Assembly (NCBI RefSeq): GCF_000498355.1
Contig: NZ_AVSV01000025.1
Coordinates: forward strand, 31,136-95,135
From: Clostridium sp. Ade.TY
Lineage (GTDB): Bacteria; Bacillota; Clostridia; Clostridiales; Clostridiaceae
DNA length: 64,000 bases
Reading direction: 5' to 3'
In this document: positions 16,671-25,896 of the stretch, piece after piece
Layout: each line of letters opens with the position of its first letter
How positions within the stretch are numbered: position 1 is the stretch's first letter
Notes under the pieces: model-generated
What the model was told of the DNA's origin: nothing
Database searches by the model: none
Seen by the model: the letters and a program-made list of their open reading frames with translations, nothing else
Translations under genes and position numbers: made by a program

Positions 16671-17552
16671 TTATTCCTTTAAACCTAAAACTTGTATTCC
16701 ACCCTTTATGCACTTAACGTTAAGCGGAAAATCTGGTCCTTTTTCTCCATCTATATCAGTTACTATATCTTCATCACATTCTATTATTACTTCATCTGTC
16801 TTAAAGTGAATTACTTTATCTGATTCTAAATGATCTCCTCTTAAAACTTTTAAGAAAAGAGGTAGTAATTCTATAACAGGAACAGCTTTAAATAAAATTA
16901 AATCAAGTTTTCCATCTTGTATATCAGCTTTAGTTGCTAAATTAAGATTTCCAGCAGTTCTACCATTAAAAACTAATAATAAATACATCTCTCCATTATA
17001 ATTAACTTCTTTTGATTTTAACGTTACATTTAATTTTCTAAAATTAGGTAATTCCTCAATTCCTTTTATATAATAAGCAAGCTTTCCGATTGCATTTTTA
17101 AGATGAACATCAGTTTTTTGAGATACATCTGTAAAAAGCCCAGTACTTGCAACATTTATAAAGTATTTATCATTAATTTTTCCTATGTCAACATTTTGTG
17201 GTATTGATGTAAGTATTCTATTACATGCTTCTTTTACAACTTGAGGCATATCAATAAATTTTCCAAAATCATTTGCAGTACCAACTGGAAGAATAGCTAT
17301 CGGTATATTAACACCTTTTTTCATCATGGCATTTAAAACTGAATCTACAGTTCCATCCCCACCAGCTATAAGTATATGTGCATAACTATTATCAATACAA
17401 TCCAAAGCTTCACTTATATCTCTTCCTCGTTCTATTCTATAAGGAATTATTGTATGATTATATTCTTGGTATATTTTTATTATATTATCTAGTTCATTTA
17501 TTATTGCATTCTCTCCAGAGTAAGGATTATAAATGAAACGTACTCTTTTCAT
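16671..17552 (-). CDS. Diacylglycerol/lipid kinase family protein (YegS/DgkB type)
   Basis: Soluble lipid kinase of 293 residues. The catalytic domain holds IYNPYSGE (nucleotide loop), the invariant GGDGTVDSVLNAMM and LPVGTANDFGK. The C-terminal beta domain carries DIQDGKLDLILFK and the VTDIDGEKGPDFP segment. Family members phosphorylate diacylglycerol (or related lipids), recycling it to phosphatidic acid; the exact lipid is not readable here. The start is the ATG at 17552 after AAAGGAGG; an upstream in-frame TTG would encode the binding site. It is divergent from pssA, another phospholipid gene. Confidence 0.9.
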   Translation of the reverse strand: MKRVRFIYNPYSGENAIINELDNIIKIYQEYNHTIIPYRIERGRDISEALDCIDNSYAHILIAGGDGTVDSVLNAMMKKGVNIPIAILPVGTANDFGKFIDMPQVVKEACNRILTSIPQNVDIGKINDKYFINVASTGLFTDVSQKTDVHLKNAIGKLAYYIKGIEELPNFRKLNVTLKSKEVNYNGEMYLLLVFNGRTAGNLNLATKADIQDGKLDLILFKAVPVIELLPLFLKVLRGDHLESDKVIHFKTDEVIIECDEDIVTDIDGEKGPDFPLNVKCIKGGIQVLGLKE

Positions 17553-17709
17553 TATTATTCCTCCTTTAGTCAAAGTTAACTAATATTATACATTTCTTAG
17601 AAAATATTGTCTACTTAATTTAACGGAAATATTAATTAATAATTATTTATAAAGTCTATCTAAAATTTTTCTTAAGATTTATTTTTTCCTTATATTTCAG
17701 TAATTTGTA

Positions 17710-17718
17710 TGCTATAAT
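17710..17718 (+). promoter_or_regulatory. Extended -10 promoter element of pssA
   Basis: TGCTATAAT, a perfect -10 hexamer with the TGn extension, lies 41 bases before the chosen pssA start. The -35 region is weak, as expected for an extended -10 promoter. Confidence 0.5.
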
Positions 17719-17758
17719 TACTAACTGTAAGTTATTTATGATTTTTAGGAGTGGTTAT

Positions 17759-18289
17759 ATGAAAAAAAGTTGTATTCCTAACGTATTTACATTCATAAAT
17801 TTGTCATGTGGAGTTCTTTCTCTACTTTCAACATTTGAAGGAAAGTACGTTCAAGCATCAATATTAGTGTTGCTTGCAGGATTAGTAGATAGGTATGACG
17901 GAAGAGTTGCTAGATATTTAAATGTATCAAGTGAACTTGGAAAAGAATTAGACTCACTAGCAGACCTTGTATCATTTGGAGTTGCTCCTTCTATTTTAAT
18001 CTATACTTTATTTAATTTTAAAGATTTAGGACCATTTGGAATAATAGGTTATGCTATACTTTTAGCATTCCCAATTTGTGGTGCATTTAGATTAGCTAGA
18101 TACAATGCATCTACATTTGATGGTGTATTTACTGGAATTCCTATTACAATCGTAGGTTGTGTTATGGCATTATTCGCAATTATATCATTTTATATCAAAA
18201 TAGAAAACATAAACATATTTATACCAGTAATACTTATGATTTTAGGATCTTATTTAATGGTGAGTACATTAAAACTTAAGAAATTATAA
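17759..18289 (+). CDS. pssA: CDP-diacylglycerol--serine O-phosphatidyltransferase
   Basis: Integral membrane enzyme that makes phosphatidylserine from CDP-diacylglycerol and serine. The CDP-alcohol phosphatidyltransferase signature is clear: Asp and Gly-Arg in VDRYDGRVARYL, then Gly-x3-Asp-x3-Asp in GKELDSLADLVSFGVAPS. The 176 residues with about six helices fit the short Gram-positive PssA type. I start at the ATG at 17759 (AGGAGTG upstream, protein begins MKKSCIPNVFTFINL); an in-frame ATG at 17705 lies before the promoter's likely transcript start. PgsA is a related alternative, but VSFGVAPS favours PssA. Confidence 0.92.
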   Translation: MKKSCIPNVFTFINLSCGVLSLLSTFEGKYVQASILVLLAGLVDRYDGRVARYLNVSSELGKELDSLADLVSFGVAPSILIYTLFNFKDLGPFGIIGYAILLAFPICGAFRLARYNASTFDGVFTGIPITIVGCVMALFAIISFYIKIENINIFIPVILMILGSYLMVSTLKLKKL

Positions 18290-18297
18290 CATTTTAT

Positions 18298-18331
18298 ATC
18301 TCAGATATTTTTAGTATCTGAGATATTTTTT
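18298..18331. terminator. Terminator of pssA, also facing the 131-residue gene
   Basis: ATCTCAGATA pairs with TATCTGAGAT around a 7-base loop, followed by ATTTTTTATT on the forward strand. The opposite-strand gene ends at 18330, so it probably serves both. Confidence 0.85.
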
Positions 18332-18725
18332 ATTCACTTTCATCTTCATCCCTTATTGGATGAGGATGTGTTGAATCATTAAATAAATTTAACTCTGTAT
18401 CTATTTCTGTCTGTATTACACTCTTCATTCCATTTTTTGCTTTTCCATTTGTGTAGCTATCAAATACTACATCATTTTTTATTTTGCTATACTTCAAATA
18501 ATTATGTTGATGTTTTTCTATAACATCCATTATTTCATCTATTTTTTCCCCAACTGCATCAACTCTACAAATTGCATTTTTTACTTCCTTATCTTTTCTT
18601 CCATATATATTATTAAGCTCTGCCGCACCAGCAACTAATAACCTATATGAATCAACATAAGACTTTAATAAATCTGATAATCTTCTAAGCTCTTCATATT
18701 GTACATCCATTGCTTTCTTTGGCAT
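18330..18725 (-). CDS. Helical protein of unknown function
   Basis: 131 residues, soluble, predicted largely alpha-helical with heptad-like spacing in the first two thirds (LRRLSDLLKSYVDSYRLL, then VDAVGEKIDEIMDVIEKHQ). The tail is acidic and His/Pro-containing (STHPHPIRDEDESE). I do not recognise the family. The start is the ATG at 18725 with GAAGGAG 7 bases upstream; an in-frame TTG at 18740 would encode that site. Neighbours are pssA (convergent) and the rubrerythrin/SpoVR group upstream, from which it is separated by a terminator. Confidence 0.7.
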   Translation of the reverse strand: MPKKAMDVQYEELRRLSDLLKSYVDSYRLLVAGAAELNNIYGRKDKEVKNAICRVDAVGEKIDEIMDVIEKHQHNYLKYSKIKNDVVFDSYTNGKAKNGMKSVIQTEIDTELNLFNDSTHPHPIRDEDESE

Positions 18726-18832
18726 AAAGTACTCCTTCAAAATAGTTCTATATTTTTATATTATTTTCTTAAAAATATTTTATTCCATTATTTTAATACT
18801 GATTTTTATAACTTAATTTTACTAAAAAGCAT

Positions 18833-18859
18833 AAAAATAGGGCTGCTAAAAAACAGCCC
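18833..18859 (-). terminator. Terminator of the prkA-to-CxxC-protein gene run
   Basis: GGGCTG pairs with CAGCCC around an 8-base loop; on the reverse strand it is followed by TATTTTTAT. It lies directly after the stop at 18865. Confidence 0.82.
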
Positions 18860-18864
18860 ATAAA

Positions 18865-19098
18865 TTACTTATTTGAAGTAATTTCATCTGCAAATTCTAC
18901 ATCTGTATTTATCCATCTTAAAAAATCATCTTGTAACTCCTTATTATTCATTGCCTTTTCACAACTAATATTTTTTTGGCATTTTGAGCACTCTTTATTT
19001 CTATAATCAAATTCTACTTCAACAAATTCTTCTAATTCATCATTTAATATATCAACTTTAAAAAAGAATTCATTTCCATCTGGATATCTACAATACAT
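18865..19098 (-). CDS. Small cysteine-containing protein of unknown function
   Basis: 77 residues with strong AGGAGG before the ATG. A Cys-x2-Cys pair plus a third cysteine (ECSKCQKNISC) in the middle and Cys3 near the start could bind a metal. The rest is acidic (DILNDELEEFVEVEFDY). I do not recognise a named family. It lies 11 bases after rubrerythrin in the same direction, which suggests shared transcription with an oxidative-stress or sporulation group. Function not assigned. Confidence 0.7.
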   Translation of the reverse strand: MYCRYPDGNEFFFKVDILNDELEEFVEVEFDYRNKECSKCQKNISCEKAMNNKELQDDFLRWINTDVEFADEITSNK

Positions 19099-19109
19099 AA
19101 AGACTCCTC

Positions 19110-19649
19110 CTATTTACTTATTTTGCAATAAGGTTTAAAGTATGATCTTTCATATTTGCATAATGGACAAACAGCTGGCGCTTCAGTTCCTTCATGTATA
19201 TAACCACAATTCATACATTGCCAATAAGTTACTTCATCTGACTTAAACATCTTACCAGTTCTTATTTTTTCACAAAGAACCAAAAATCTTTCCTTATGTT
19301 TTTCTTCTACTTCTCTAAGCTCTTTATAAAATTTTGCAATTTCTTCAAATCCTTCTTCTTCTGCAACCTTTTCAAATTCTTTATAAATATTTTCACTCTC
19401 TTGATTTTCAAAATAAGCTGAATCTACTAAATTATCTTCTGTAGAACCTATTTTACTTAAATATTTTTTAAAAACCTCTCTTGAATGAGCATATTCATTT
19501 CCTGCTGTTTCATCAAATATTTCAGCAACCCATCTATATCCTTCTTCTCTAGCTTTCTCTGCATACAAATTATATTTGCCTCGTGCCCTTGACTCTCCTG
19601 AAAAAGTTTTATAAAGATTCTTTTCCGTTTTACTTCCTTTTAATTTCAC
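19110..19649 (-). CDS. rbr: Rubrerythrin
   Basis: Non-haem di-iron peroxidase that reduces hydrogen peroxide in anaerobes. The N-terminal four-helix bundle (1-135) carries the Glu and Glu-x2-His ligands (FSGESRARGKY, AGNEYAHSREVF, REVEEKHKERF). The C-terminal rubredoxin domain (about 145-179) has the two Cys-x2-Cys pairs in WQCMNCGYI and VCPLCK. The 179 residues are typical. The start is GTG at 19649 with AGGAGTATAAG upstream. It lies 41 bases behind spoVR with no hairpin between, so it may be read through from the prkA operon. Confidence 0.94.
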   Translation of the reverse strand: MKLKGSKTEKNLYKTFSGESRARGKYNLYAEKAREEGYRWVAEIFDETAGNEYAHSREVFKKYLSKIGSTEDNLVDSAYFENQESENIYKEFEKVAEEEGFEEIAKFYKELREVEEKHKERFLVLCEKIRTGKMFKSDEVTYWQCMNCGYIHEGTEAPAVCPLCKYERSYFKPYCKISK

Positions 19650-19690
19650 CTTATACTCCTAAGTAATATTAATTTCTATTTATTTTATTC

Positions 19691-21079
19691 CTATCTTTTA
19701 AATTTGTTACCTTCTGATATTGCTACCTTGCCACCTTCGCATATAAGAGTAAACTTCTCACCATTTCTATCTTTAGTGTTAAGTCTTACTCTATAACCCC
19801 AAAGCTTTCCTAAATATCTTAATGTTTCTTTAGCATAAGATAATTCTAATTCTCGTCCATCAAAAACATGCTCTAATGTTAAAGTATAATCTCTCTTATT
19901 TAAATCTATAACTCTAATATGAGGTATACTTCCTATACCAGATGAAAATGCTAAATTATCCCTAATACTTTCCCATCCAACATCATCTGAAACTTCTTCT
20001 ACTACAAAGTCAAAACTTCTCCTTCCATATTGGAAAAGATTAAGTTCTTCACATAACTCTTTTGTAAGATATCTCCTTATAAATGAAGCATCTCTTTCAA
20101 GAGCTCTAACTTCAAATATTTTTTCTCTTCCATATCTTTTTTCTAGATCCATAAATATTTTAAACCCTACATAATAAGGATTTAAACCACCAGGTATTGG
20201 AGATACTACATCATTATGTCTTTTCAAAAATTCTAAATATAAATCTTCTGATAATCCTAAATTTTTTAATATATTGTAATGACAAAAGCATGCCCAACCC
20301 TCATTCATAGTCTTAGTTTCTATTTGTGGAAGAAAATATTCAGTTTCTCTTTTAACTATTCTTAGAACATTTTTTTCCCAATCTTCAAGCTTTCCATATT
20401 CAATTATGAAACCAACAACATCATCTCTTGGCTCTAAAGGAATTTTATCTACTTCAGGTTCTTCTATTTTTGTATCCATATCAAGAAAATCTCTATTTAC
20501 TATTTTCTCTTTATAATCATTAATTCTTCTATCTTTTATTTCACTATCACTTAACTCCTTTACTCCTATAGATCTTTTAATACTATATCTTACAGCATGA
20601 GCTGCATCTAGTATTTTTTCAACCTTTTCATAACCTATATTAGGGTTATTTATATATCCTCTTACTACTTCTGCATCTAACTTAAACATTTCAAGAGCTC
20701 TGTCAGCATTTGTACCTTCTTTAAATAATCTATTATTTTTAAAGAAATCATTATGTCCATAAACATGAGCCATAGTTAATATTTGAAGCAATAAAGTATT
20801 ATCCTTCATAAGATAAGCAAGACAAGGGTTTGAATTTATTACCATTTCATAAGGTAATCCAGTAAGATTTAATGAATATAAAGTCTTATTTTTTTCATAA
20901 GACTTTCCATAACTCCAATGAGGATATTTAGAAGGCATACCAACGTATGCCTCATATCCTATCATTTCATTAAAACCTATTACTTCAAACTCTTGAGGAT
21001 AGTAGTTAAGTCCTAAAGCTTTAGCTTCTTTTTCTATTTTCTCATTCCATATCTCTAAATCTTTTAAATTATATTCCAA
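19691..21079 (-). CDS. spoVR: SpoVR family protein
   Basis: A 462-residue soluble protein of the SpoVR/YcgB family. In B. subtilis SpoVR is needed for normal spore cortex formation; its biochemistry is unknown. Family landmarks include the MIGYEAYVGMPSKYPHWSYG region, the AHVYGHNDFFKNN histidines and NEGWACFCHYNIL, possible metal ligands. The start is TTG at 21079, preceded by GGAGGAG. It is 6 bases after the DUF444 gene and completes the conserved prkA-yhbH-spoVR trio, known in enterobacteria as yeaG-yeaH-ycgB. Confidence 0.94.
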   Translation of the reverse strand: MEYNLKDLEIWNEKIEKEAKALGLNYYPQEFEVIGFNEMIGYEAYVGMPSKYPHWSYGKSYEKNKTLYSLNLTGLPYEMVINSNPCLAYLMKDNTLLLQILTMAHVYGHNDFFKNNRLFKEGTNADRALEMFKLDAEVVRGYINNPNIGYEKVEKILDAAHAVRYSIKRSIGVKELSDSEIKDRRINDYKEKIVNRDFLDMDTKIEEPEVDKIPLEPRDDVVGFIIEYGKLEDWEKNVLRIVKRETEYFLPQIETKTMNEGWACFCHYNILKNLGLSEDLYLEFLKRHNDVVSPIPGGLNPYYVGFKIFMDLEKRYGREKIFEVRALERDASFIRRYLTKELCEELNLFQYGRRSFDFVVEEVSDDVGWESIRDNLAFSSGIGSIPHIRVIDLNKRDYTLTLEHVFDGRELELSYAKETLRYLGKLWGYRVRLNTKDRNGEKFTLICEGGKVAISEGNKFKR

Positions 21080-21085
21080 GAAAAT

Positions 21086-22267
21086 CTACTCCTCCCCCAT
21101 CTCCTTACTTAGCATTTGTTTAAGTGCTTCCCATAAATCCTTCTTTTCTTTTACAATAACTGTGGCAAAATTATCTTCTTTTATTTCTTTATTAAATCTA
21201 TAATACATAGTTGTTGAATAAGTTGACGGTAAGAGCTCTGCATATCCAAACATATTACTAATACCACAAAGTTCTTTTACTGCTACCATGGCTTTTTCAT
21301 TATCTTCAGTCCAGTTATCACCATCACTTGCATAAACAGGATAAATGTTCCACATCTCCTTAGGATATTCCTCTTTTATAATATCTAATGCTAAATTAAG
21401 TCCACTTGATATATAAGTTCCACCTGATTCTGCTTTATGGAAAAACTCATATTCATTGACTCTTTTAGCTACTGTTGTATGAGATATAAACTCAAATGCT
21501 AAGTTATTATATTTCTTTCTTAAAAATTTAGATAACACAAAGAAAAATGATCTTGCAAGATATTTTTTTGTACTATCCATAGAACCAGATACATCCATTA
21601 TAAATACCATAACAGCATTACTTTCTCTTTTCGGTTTTTGTTTAACTCTATAATATCTTAAATCTTCTTCCCTAAAAGGAAACCTTCCTACATCTACAGA
21701 TTTATTGCTATCACTTAATTCCATAAGTGCTCTCTTTTTTCCTTGCTTTCTAGCTATTTTAGACATTACAGTTTTCTTTTTTGCAAGTCTAGGTCTTATT
21801 CCATATCTTTGATATCCACTTCTTCTTCCTGCACTTTCACTAATTATTTCGGAATACTTTTTCTTATCTAAATTAGGAAGATCTAATTCTTCTGCTATAT
21901 AATCTAATAACTCATCTAATGTTACTTCTGTTTCATAAATATCATCACCTTCTGAGTTACCAGCCCCTTTATTTCCTTGACCTTGTCCTGGTTTTCCTTG
22001 ACCTATTTTATCTCCACGCTTTTCTTCTCCAGTACCAGTTGCAACACCTTTTGAATTTTTACCATAAACAAACTGATATTCTTTAATTCCCCTTATAGGA
22101 ATTTTAAATTTTTTATTTTTACTTTCTCCAATAATGCTTTCTTCAGATAAAATATCACCTAAATTTTCCTTAATGGATTTTTCTACTAATTGCCTATGTC
22201 TTCTTCTATCTTCAATAGATCTATCATGATCTACAGGATTTATTGTATTATCTCTAAATATAGCCAT
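21086..22267 (-). CDS. yhbH: DUF444 family protein YhbH (VWA-like fold)
   Basis: 393 residues. The N-terminus [25 protein letters not shown] is diagnostic for the YhbH/YeaH family, followed by a Gly/Gln/Lys-rich linker (about 85-110). The C-terminal half contains a MIDAS-like [10 protein letters not shown] motif and [10 protein letters not shown], as in von Willebrand factor A folds. In Bacillus it is a sporulation protein, and its enterobacterial homologue is linked to stationary-phase stress. It lies 9 bases after prkA; only a weak GGAAAG site is visible, so translation may be coupled to prkA. Confidence 0.94.
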   Translation of the reverse strand: MAIFRDNTINPVDHDRSIEDRRRHRQLVEKSIKENLGDILSEESIIGESKNKKFKIPIRGIKEYQFVYGKNSKGVATGTGEEKRGDKIGQGKPGQGQGNKGAGNSEGDDIYETEVTLDELLDYIAEELDLPNLDKKKYSEIISESAGRRSGYQRYGIRPRLAKKKTVMSKIARKQGKKRALMELSDSNKSVDVGRFPFREEDLRYYRVKQKPKRESNAVMVFIMDVSGSMDSTKKYLARSFFFVLSKFLRKKYNNLAFEFISHTTVAKRVNEYEFFHKAESGGTYISSGLNLALDIIKEEYPKEMWNIYPVYASDGDNWTEDNEKAMVAVKELCGISNMFGYAELLPSTYSTTMYYRFNKEIKEDNFATVIVKEKKDLWEALKQMLSKEMGEE

Positions 22268-22276
22268 AATACTTAT

Positions 22277-24199
22277 TTAATCTTTCCATAGATTATTAGC
22301 AGCATACTTTAAGATTACATCACAGCAATGTAGACAGTAACCATTTCTTTGCATTTCTTCTACCATAGCATTATATTTTTCAGTTTGCTCTTTATCTCTT
22401 ACCCTTGATTTAGTTATTATTCTTGAAAGATCTTTAACTGATGCCATAAGTTTCTTTTCTATTGCTTCTTTAATTGGTTCATAAGATGTGTATTCCATCT
22501 TTCCACCATTTCTAACTAGATAGAACATATATGATGTTACATCAGCTCTAAATCCTTTAGCTGATGATTCAGATACTCCTATTTGTTCTTCTATACTTCT
22601 CATAAATTCTTCATCTGGATTTAGTTCTTCTCCAGTTGATGAGTCTTTTATTTTGCTCTTATTTACAAATGCTTCTGCATTATCTATATAATTATTAAAT
22701 AAACTTTCAGCTTGTTCTCTAAATGAATGGATAAATGCTTTTGTAATTTCCTTTTCTAAAATTTTATTGTATTCTTTTCTAATTGTATCTTGTATAAATC
22801 CTAAATATCTCTTTTTATCATCAGCTCCGATATCCATTTCTTTAACTGATTTAATTATACTTTCCATTATACTAAGTGGATTTATACAATTATGCTCTGA
22901 ATTAGAAAGAGCATTGTCTATAGCCTTAATAATAAATCTTGTTGAAATTCCTTTCATTCCTTCGTAAGGTCCAGCTTCTTCTCTAAGCTCTCCTATATCT
23001 ATTCTCTTTGTTGAGCCTTTTTCAACTATTTCTTCACCATTATATATTTTAAGTTTAGTTATAGGATCTACTTTATTTGATCCCATAAGTCTTGAAAGTA
23101 TTGCAAACATAGCAGCTATTTCAATTGTATGAGGAGCTATATGAGCATCAAAACTACTCTTTCCTAAAATCTTTTTATAAATCTTAACTTCTTCATCAAG
23201 TTCTAAACAATAAGGAACTTCTATTTTTACTATTCTATCTAATATAGCTTCATTTGTATGGTCAGCTTTAAATTTATTCCATTCAGCTTCATTAGAATGA
23301 GCAACAATTACTCCATCAAAATAAATCATTGAACCTTTACCAGGTGAAGGTACTGATTTTTCTTGAGTTGCAGTAATTATTGTATGAAGATATTCAACAT
23401 CATTTTTAAATACTTCTATAAATTCAACCATTCCTCTATTACCAACATTAAATGCTCCATTTAATGAAAATATTCTTGGATCATCTTCTGGATACATATC
23501 CATTTTTGAAATATCAATTGAACCTGTAAGAATTGATGTATCTTGGTTATTAGGATCAACTGGTGGCACTACTCCAATTCCTTTTCTTGATCTTATTGAA
23601 AAAGTTTTTCTTTCCACTGGAATATCTTCATATCTTCCTCCATATTCATGCATAAGTCTATACTTACACACAGGACAAAGATCACCTTCAATTTTAACTC
23701 CTAAAAGTTCTTCAAACTCAGGTCTTAAATGTTTAGGAATTAAATGAAGAGGCTCCTCATGCATTGGACATCCTTTTATACTATAAATAGGATCACAACT
23801 TTCAAGAGCTTTCTTTAATGATTCTACTAATGATGATTTACCAGCTCCAACAGGACCTACTAAATAAAGAACCTGCCTTGCTTCTTCTCCTCTCATTGCA
23901 GCTGAATGAAAATAGTTAACAAGTTTCATTAAAATTTTATCAATTCCGAAAAAATCATCTTTAAAGAATCCATATTTTCTTATTACTTCATTTCCATAAA
24001 TTCTTTTTACTTTATAGTTATCTTCGCCTTTTAAAACCTCTACACCATCTCTTAAAATAGTATCATAAAGTCTATTATGAGCTAATTTTGCAATAGTTGG
24101 ATCTTTTTTAACTATTTCTAAATAGTCAAGAAATGTACCATTAAACTTTTCCTTTTCTCTGCTTTCTCTATCATTTTGAATAAATTGTTTAAAATCCAT
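22277..24199 (-). CDS. prkA: PrkA AAA+ protein (serine protein kinase/protease family)
   Basis: 640 residues. The AAA+ domain has Walker A GPVGAGKSS (115-123) and spans roughly residues 85-400. The C-terminal PrkA domain follows, with the short Cys motif YCLHCC near the end. A second Cys/His group (CPMHEEPLHLIP ... CPVCK, residues about 144-182) is typical of the family and may bind zinc. PrkA was described as a serine kinase and more recently as an ATP-dependent protease in B. subtilis; both roles affect sporulation. A strong GGGGGGAGG site precedes the ATG. First gene of prkA-yhbH-spoVR. Confidence 0.95.
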   Translation of the reverse strand: MDFKQFIQNDRESREKEKFNGTFLDYLEIVKKDPTIAKLAHNRLYDTILRDGVEVLKGEDNYKVKRIYGNEVIRKYGFFKDDFFGIDKILMKLVNYFHSAAMRGEEARQVLYLVGPVGAGKSSLVESLKKALESCDPIYSIKGCPMHEEPLHLIPKHLRPEFEELLGVKIEGDLCPVCKYRLMHEYGGRYEDIPVERKTFSIRSRKGIGVVPPVDPNNQDTSILTGSIDISKMDMYPEDDPRIFSLNGAFNVGNRGMVEFIEVFKNDVEYLHTIITATQEKSVPSPGKGSMIYFDGVIVAHSNEAEWNKFKADHTNEAILDRIVKIEVPYCLELDEEVKIYKKILGKSSFDAHIAPHTIEIAAMFAILSRLMGSNKVDPITKLKIYNGEEIVEKGSTKRIDIGELREEAGPYEGMKGISTRFIIKAIDNALSNSEHNCINPLSIMESIIKSVKEMDIGADDKKRYLGFIQDTIRKEYNKILEKEITKAFIHSFREQAESLFNNYIDNAEAFVNKSKIKDSSTGEELNPDEEFMRSIEEQIGVSESSAKGFRADVTSYMFYLVRNGGKMEYTSYEPIKEAIEKKLMASVKDLSRIITKSRVRDKEQTEKYNAMVEEMQRNGYCLHCCDVILKYAANNLWKD

Positions 24200-24380
24200 A
24201 TATTGTTCCTCCCCCCTTTTGTTAAAATATATTCATTAGGTAATATAATCTATGACAAAAAAATATTTAGATTTTATAAAATTTAATAATATAAACTATA
24301 TTTACATTCTCAAAATTTTCCTTTATAATTTAATTGTATTTTATTATTTTAAATATAATTAAATAATGTTAAAAACTTTG

Positions 24381-24648
24381 ATTAGAAAAGTGTGGTTTAT
24401 TTAACTTATACAGAGAATAGTCTTTTTAGCTGAGATAGACTTTAAGGTAATTTTCCATTTTAAAGTGCCTCTATGAGTTCTTTAGTCGAATTTTATCAAA
24501 AGTAGATTAAAGCGTGAACGCACGTTATAGCGTTATAGTATTTTTGTACTTAAAATTTTGAGTTATATGTATCTTGTTACATATAAACAGAGTGGAACCG
24601 TGGAAGCTATTACTTCTGCCTCTGTATTTAGAGGCAGGAGTTTTTTTA
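24381..24648 (+). promoter_or_regulatory. T-box riboswitch, apparent Cys (UGC) specifier, upstream of DAACS symporter
   Basis: Stem I is visible with AGAGAATAG and the AGCTGAGATAGACTTT segment. The specifier loop AAGTGCCTC has TGC at 24466-24468, the same local sequence as in the cysK leader. The T-box AGAGTGGAACCGTGG lies at 24589-24603, and the terminator CTGCCTCT/AGAGGCAG is followed by GAGTTTTTTT at 24616-24647. It covers most of the 485-base gap between prkA and the symporter; 24200-24380 shows only AT-rich sequence with the divergent promoters. Confidence 0.93.
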
Positions 24649-24684
24649 TGCTTATAAATAAATTAATAAAAAGGGGGACTTCTT

Positions 24685-25848
24685 TTGAAGAAATTATTTA
24701 ATAATTTAATTTTTAAGCTTCTTTTAGGAGTTGTAATTGGTATTATAATTGGTAATATTGCTTCTACTTCAGTAATAGGTGTAGTAGTAACTATCAAATA
24801 TATACTAGGTCAGATTATATTTTTCTCAGTTCCATTAATAATTTTGGGATTCATTACTCCATCCATAGCAAAACTTAGAGAAAATGCTGGAAAGCTTGTT
24901 ATGTATACCGTACTTATAGCTTATCTTTCATCTGTTTTTGCAGCATTTTTATCTATGATAGCTGGATATAATTTAATTCCAAAGCTTTCAATTGCATCAA
25001 ATACATCTGGTTTGAAAAAACTTCCTGAACTACTATTCAAACTAGATATACCACCTATAATGAGTGTTATGAGTGCATTAGCTCTAGCATTACTTTTAGG
25101 ACTTGCTACTGGTTGGACAAAATCAGATTTATTTGAAAAACTATTAGATCAATTTCAAAATATAATATTAAGTATTGTAAACAAAGTAATTATTCCAATA
25201 CTTCCATTTTTTATAGCAACAAACTTTGCTGCTTTAACATATGAGGGAGGAATAAAAACTCAGTTACCAATATTTTTTATAGTAATTATAATAGTTCTAA
25301 TAGGACATTTTATTTGGCTTTCTGTTTTATATATAATAGGTGGAATTATATCAAAAGAAAATCCATGGGAAGTTGTTAAATATTATGGACCAGCATATCT
25401 TACAGCTGTAGGTACTATGTCTAGTGCTGCTACATTACCTGTTGCTTTAGAATGTGCTAGAAAATCCAAATCTCTTAGAGAAGATATAGTTGATTTTGCA
25501 ATACCACTTTGTTCTAATATCCATTTATGTGGTTCTGTTCTTACTGAAGTTTTCTTCTTAATGACAGTTTCACAAATACTTTATGGTAAGCTTCCTAGCC
25601 TTTCAACAATGATATTATTTATATTCTTGCTTGGAATTTTTGCAATAGGTGCACCAGGTGTTCCAGGAGGTACTGTTATGGCATCACTTGGATTAATTAT
25701 AAGTATATTAGCTTTCGATGAAGCTGGTACTGCTCTTATTTTAACTATATTTGCACTTCAAGATAGTTTTGGAACTGCTTGTAATGTTACAGGAGACGGG
25801 GCAATTGCTCTTATGCTTACAGGTATAGCTAAAAAGAAAAATCTATAA
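24685..25848 (+). CDS. Dicarboxylate/amino acid:cation symporter (DAACS), probable cystine or cysteine uptake
   Basis: 387-residue membrane symporter of the glutamate/TcyP-like DAACS family. The serine-rich re-entrant loop is AVGTMSSAATLPVALE, the second hairpin region FAIGAPGVPGGTVMAS, and the Na+/substrate helix SFGTACNVTGDGAIAL. The start is TTG at 24685, 8 bases after AAGGGGGA. DAACS members carry dicarboxylates, glutamate, serine or cystine, and sequence alone does not decide. The upstream T-box has an apparent tRNA-Cys specifier, so cystine or cysteine import is the best inference. It is a single-gene unit. Confidence 0.92.
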   Translation: MKKLFNNLIFKLLLGVVIGIIIGNIASTSVIGVVVTIKYILGQIIFFSVPLIILGFITPSIAKLRENAGKLVMYTVLIAYLSSVFAAFLSMIAGYNLIPKLSIASNTSGLKKLPELLFKLDIPPIMSVMSALALALLLGLATGWTKSDLFEKLLDQFQNIILSIVNKVIIPILPFFIATNFAALTYEGGIKTQLPIFFIVIIIVLIGHFIWLSVLYIIGGIISKENPWEVVKYYGPAYLTAVGTMSSAATLPVALECARKSKSLREDIVDFAIPLCSNIHLCGSVLTEVFFLMTVSQILYGKLPSLSTMILFIFLLGIFAIGAPGVPGGTVMASLGLIISILAFDEAGTALILTIFALQDSFGTACNVTGDGAIALMLTGIAKKKNL

Positions 25849-25854
25849 AAAATA

Positions 25855-25896
25855 AATAACTGTATAAGAAAATTCTTATACAGTTATTGTTTTTTT
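25855..25896. terminator. Bidirectional terminator between the symporter and recQ
   Basis: AATAACTGTATAAG pairs perfectly with CTTATACAGTTATT (6-base loop), then GTTTTTTT on the forward strand. The recQ stop lies inside its downstream arm. Confidence 0.85.
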
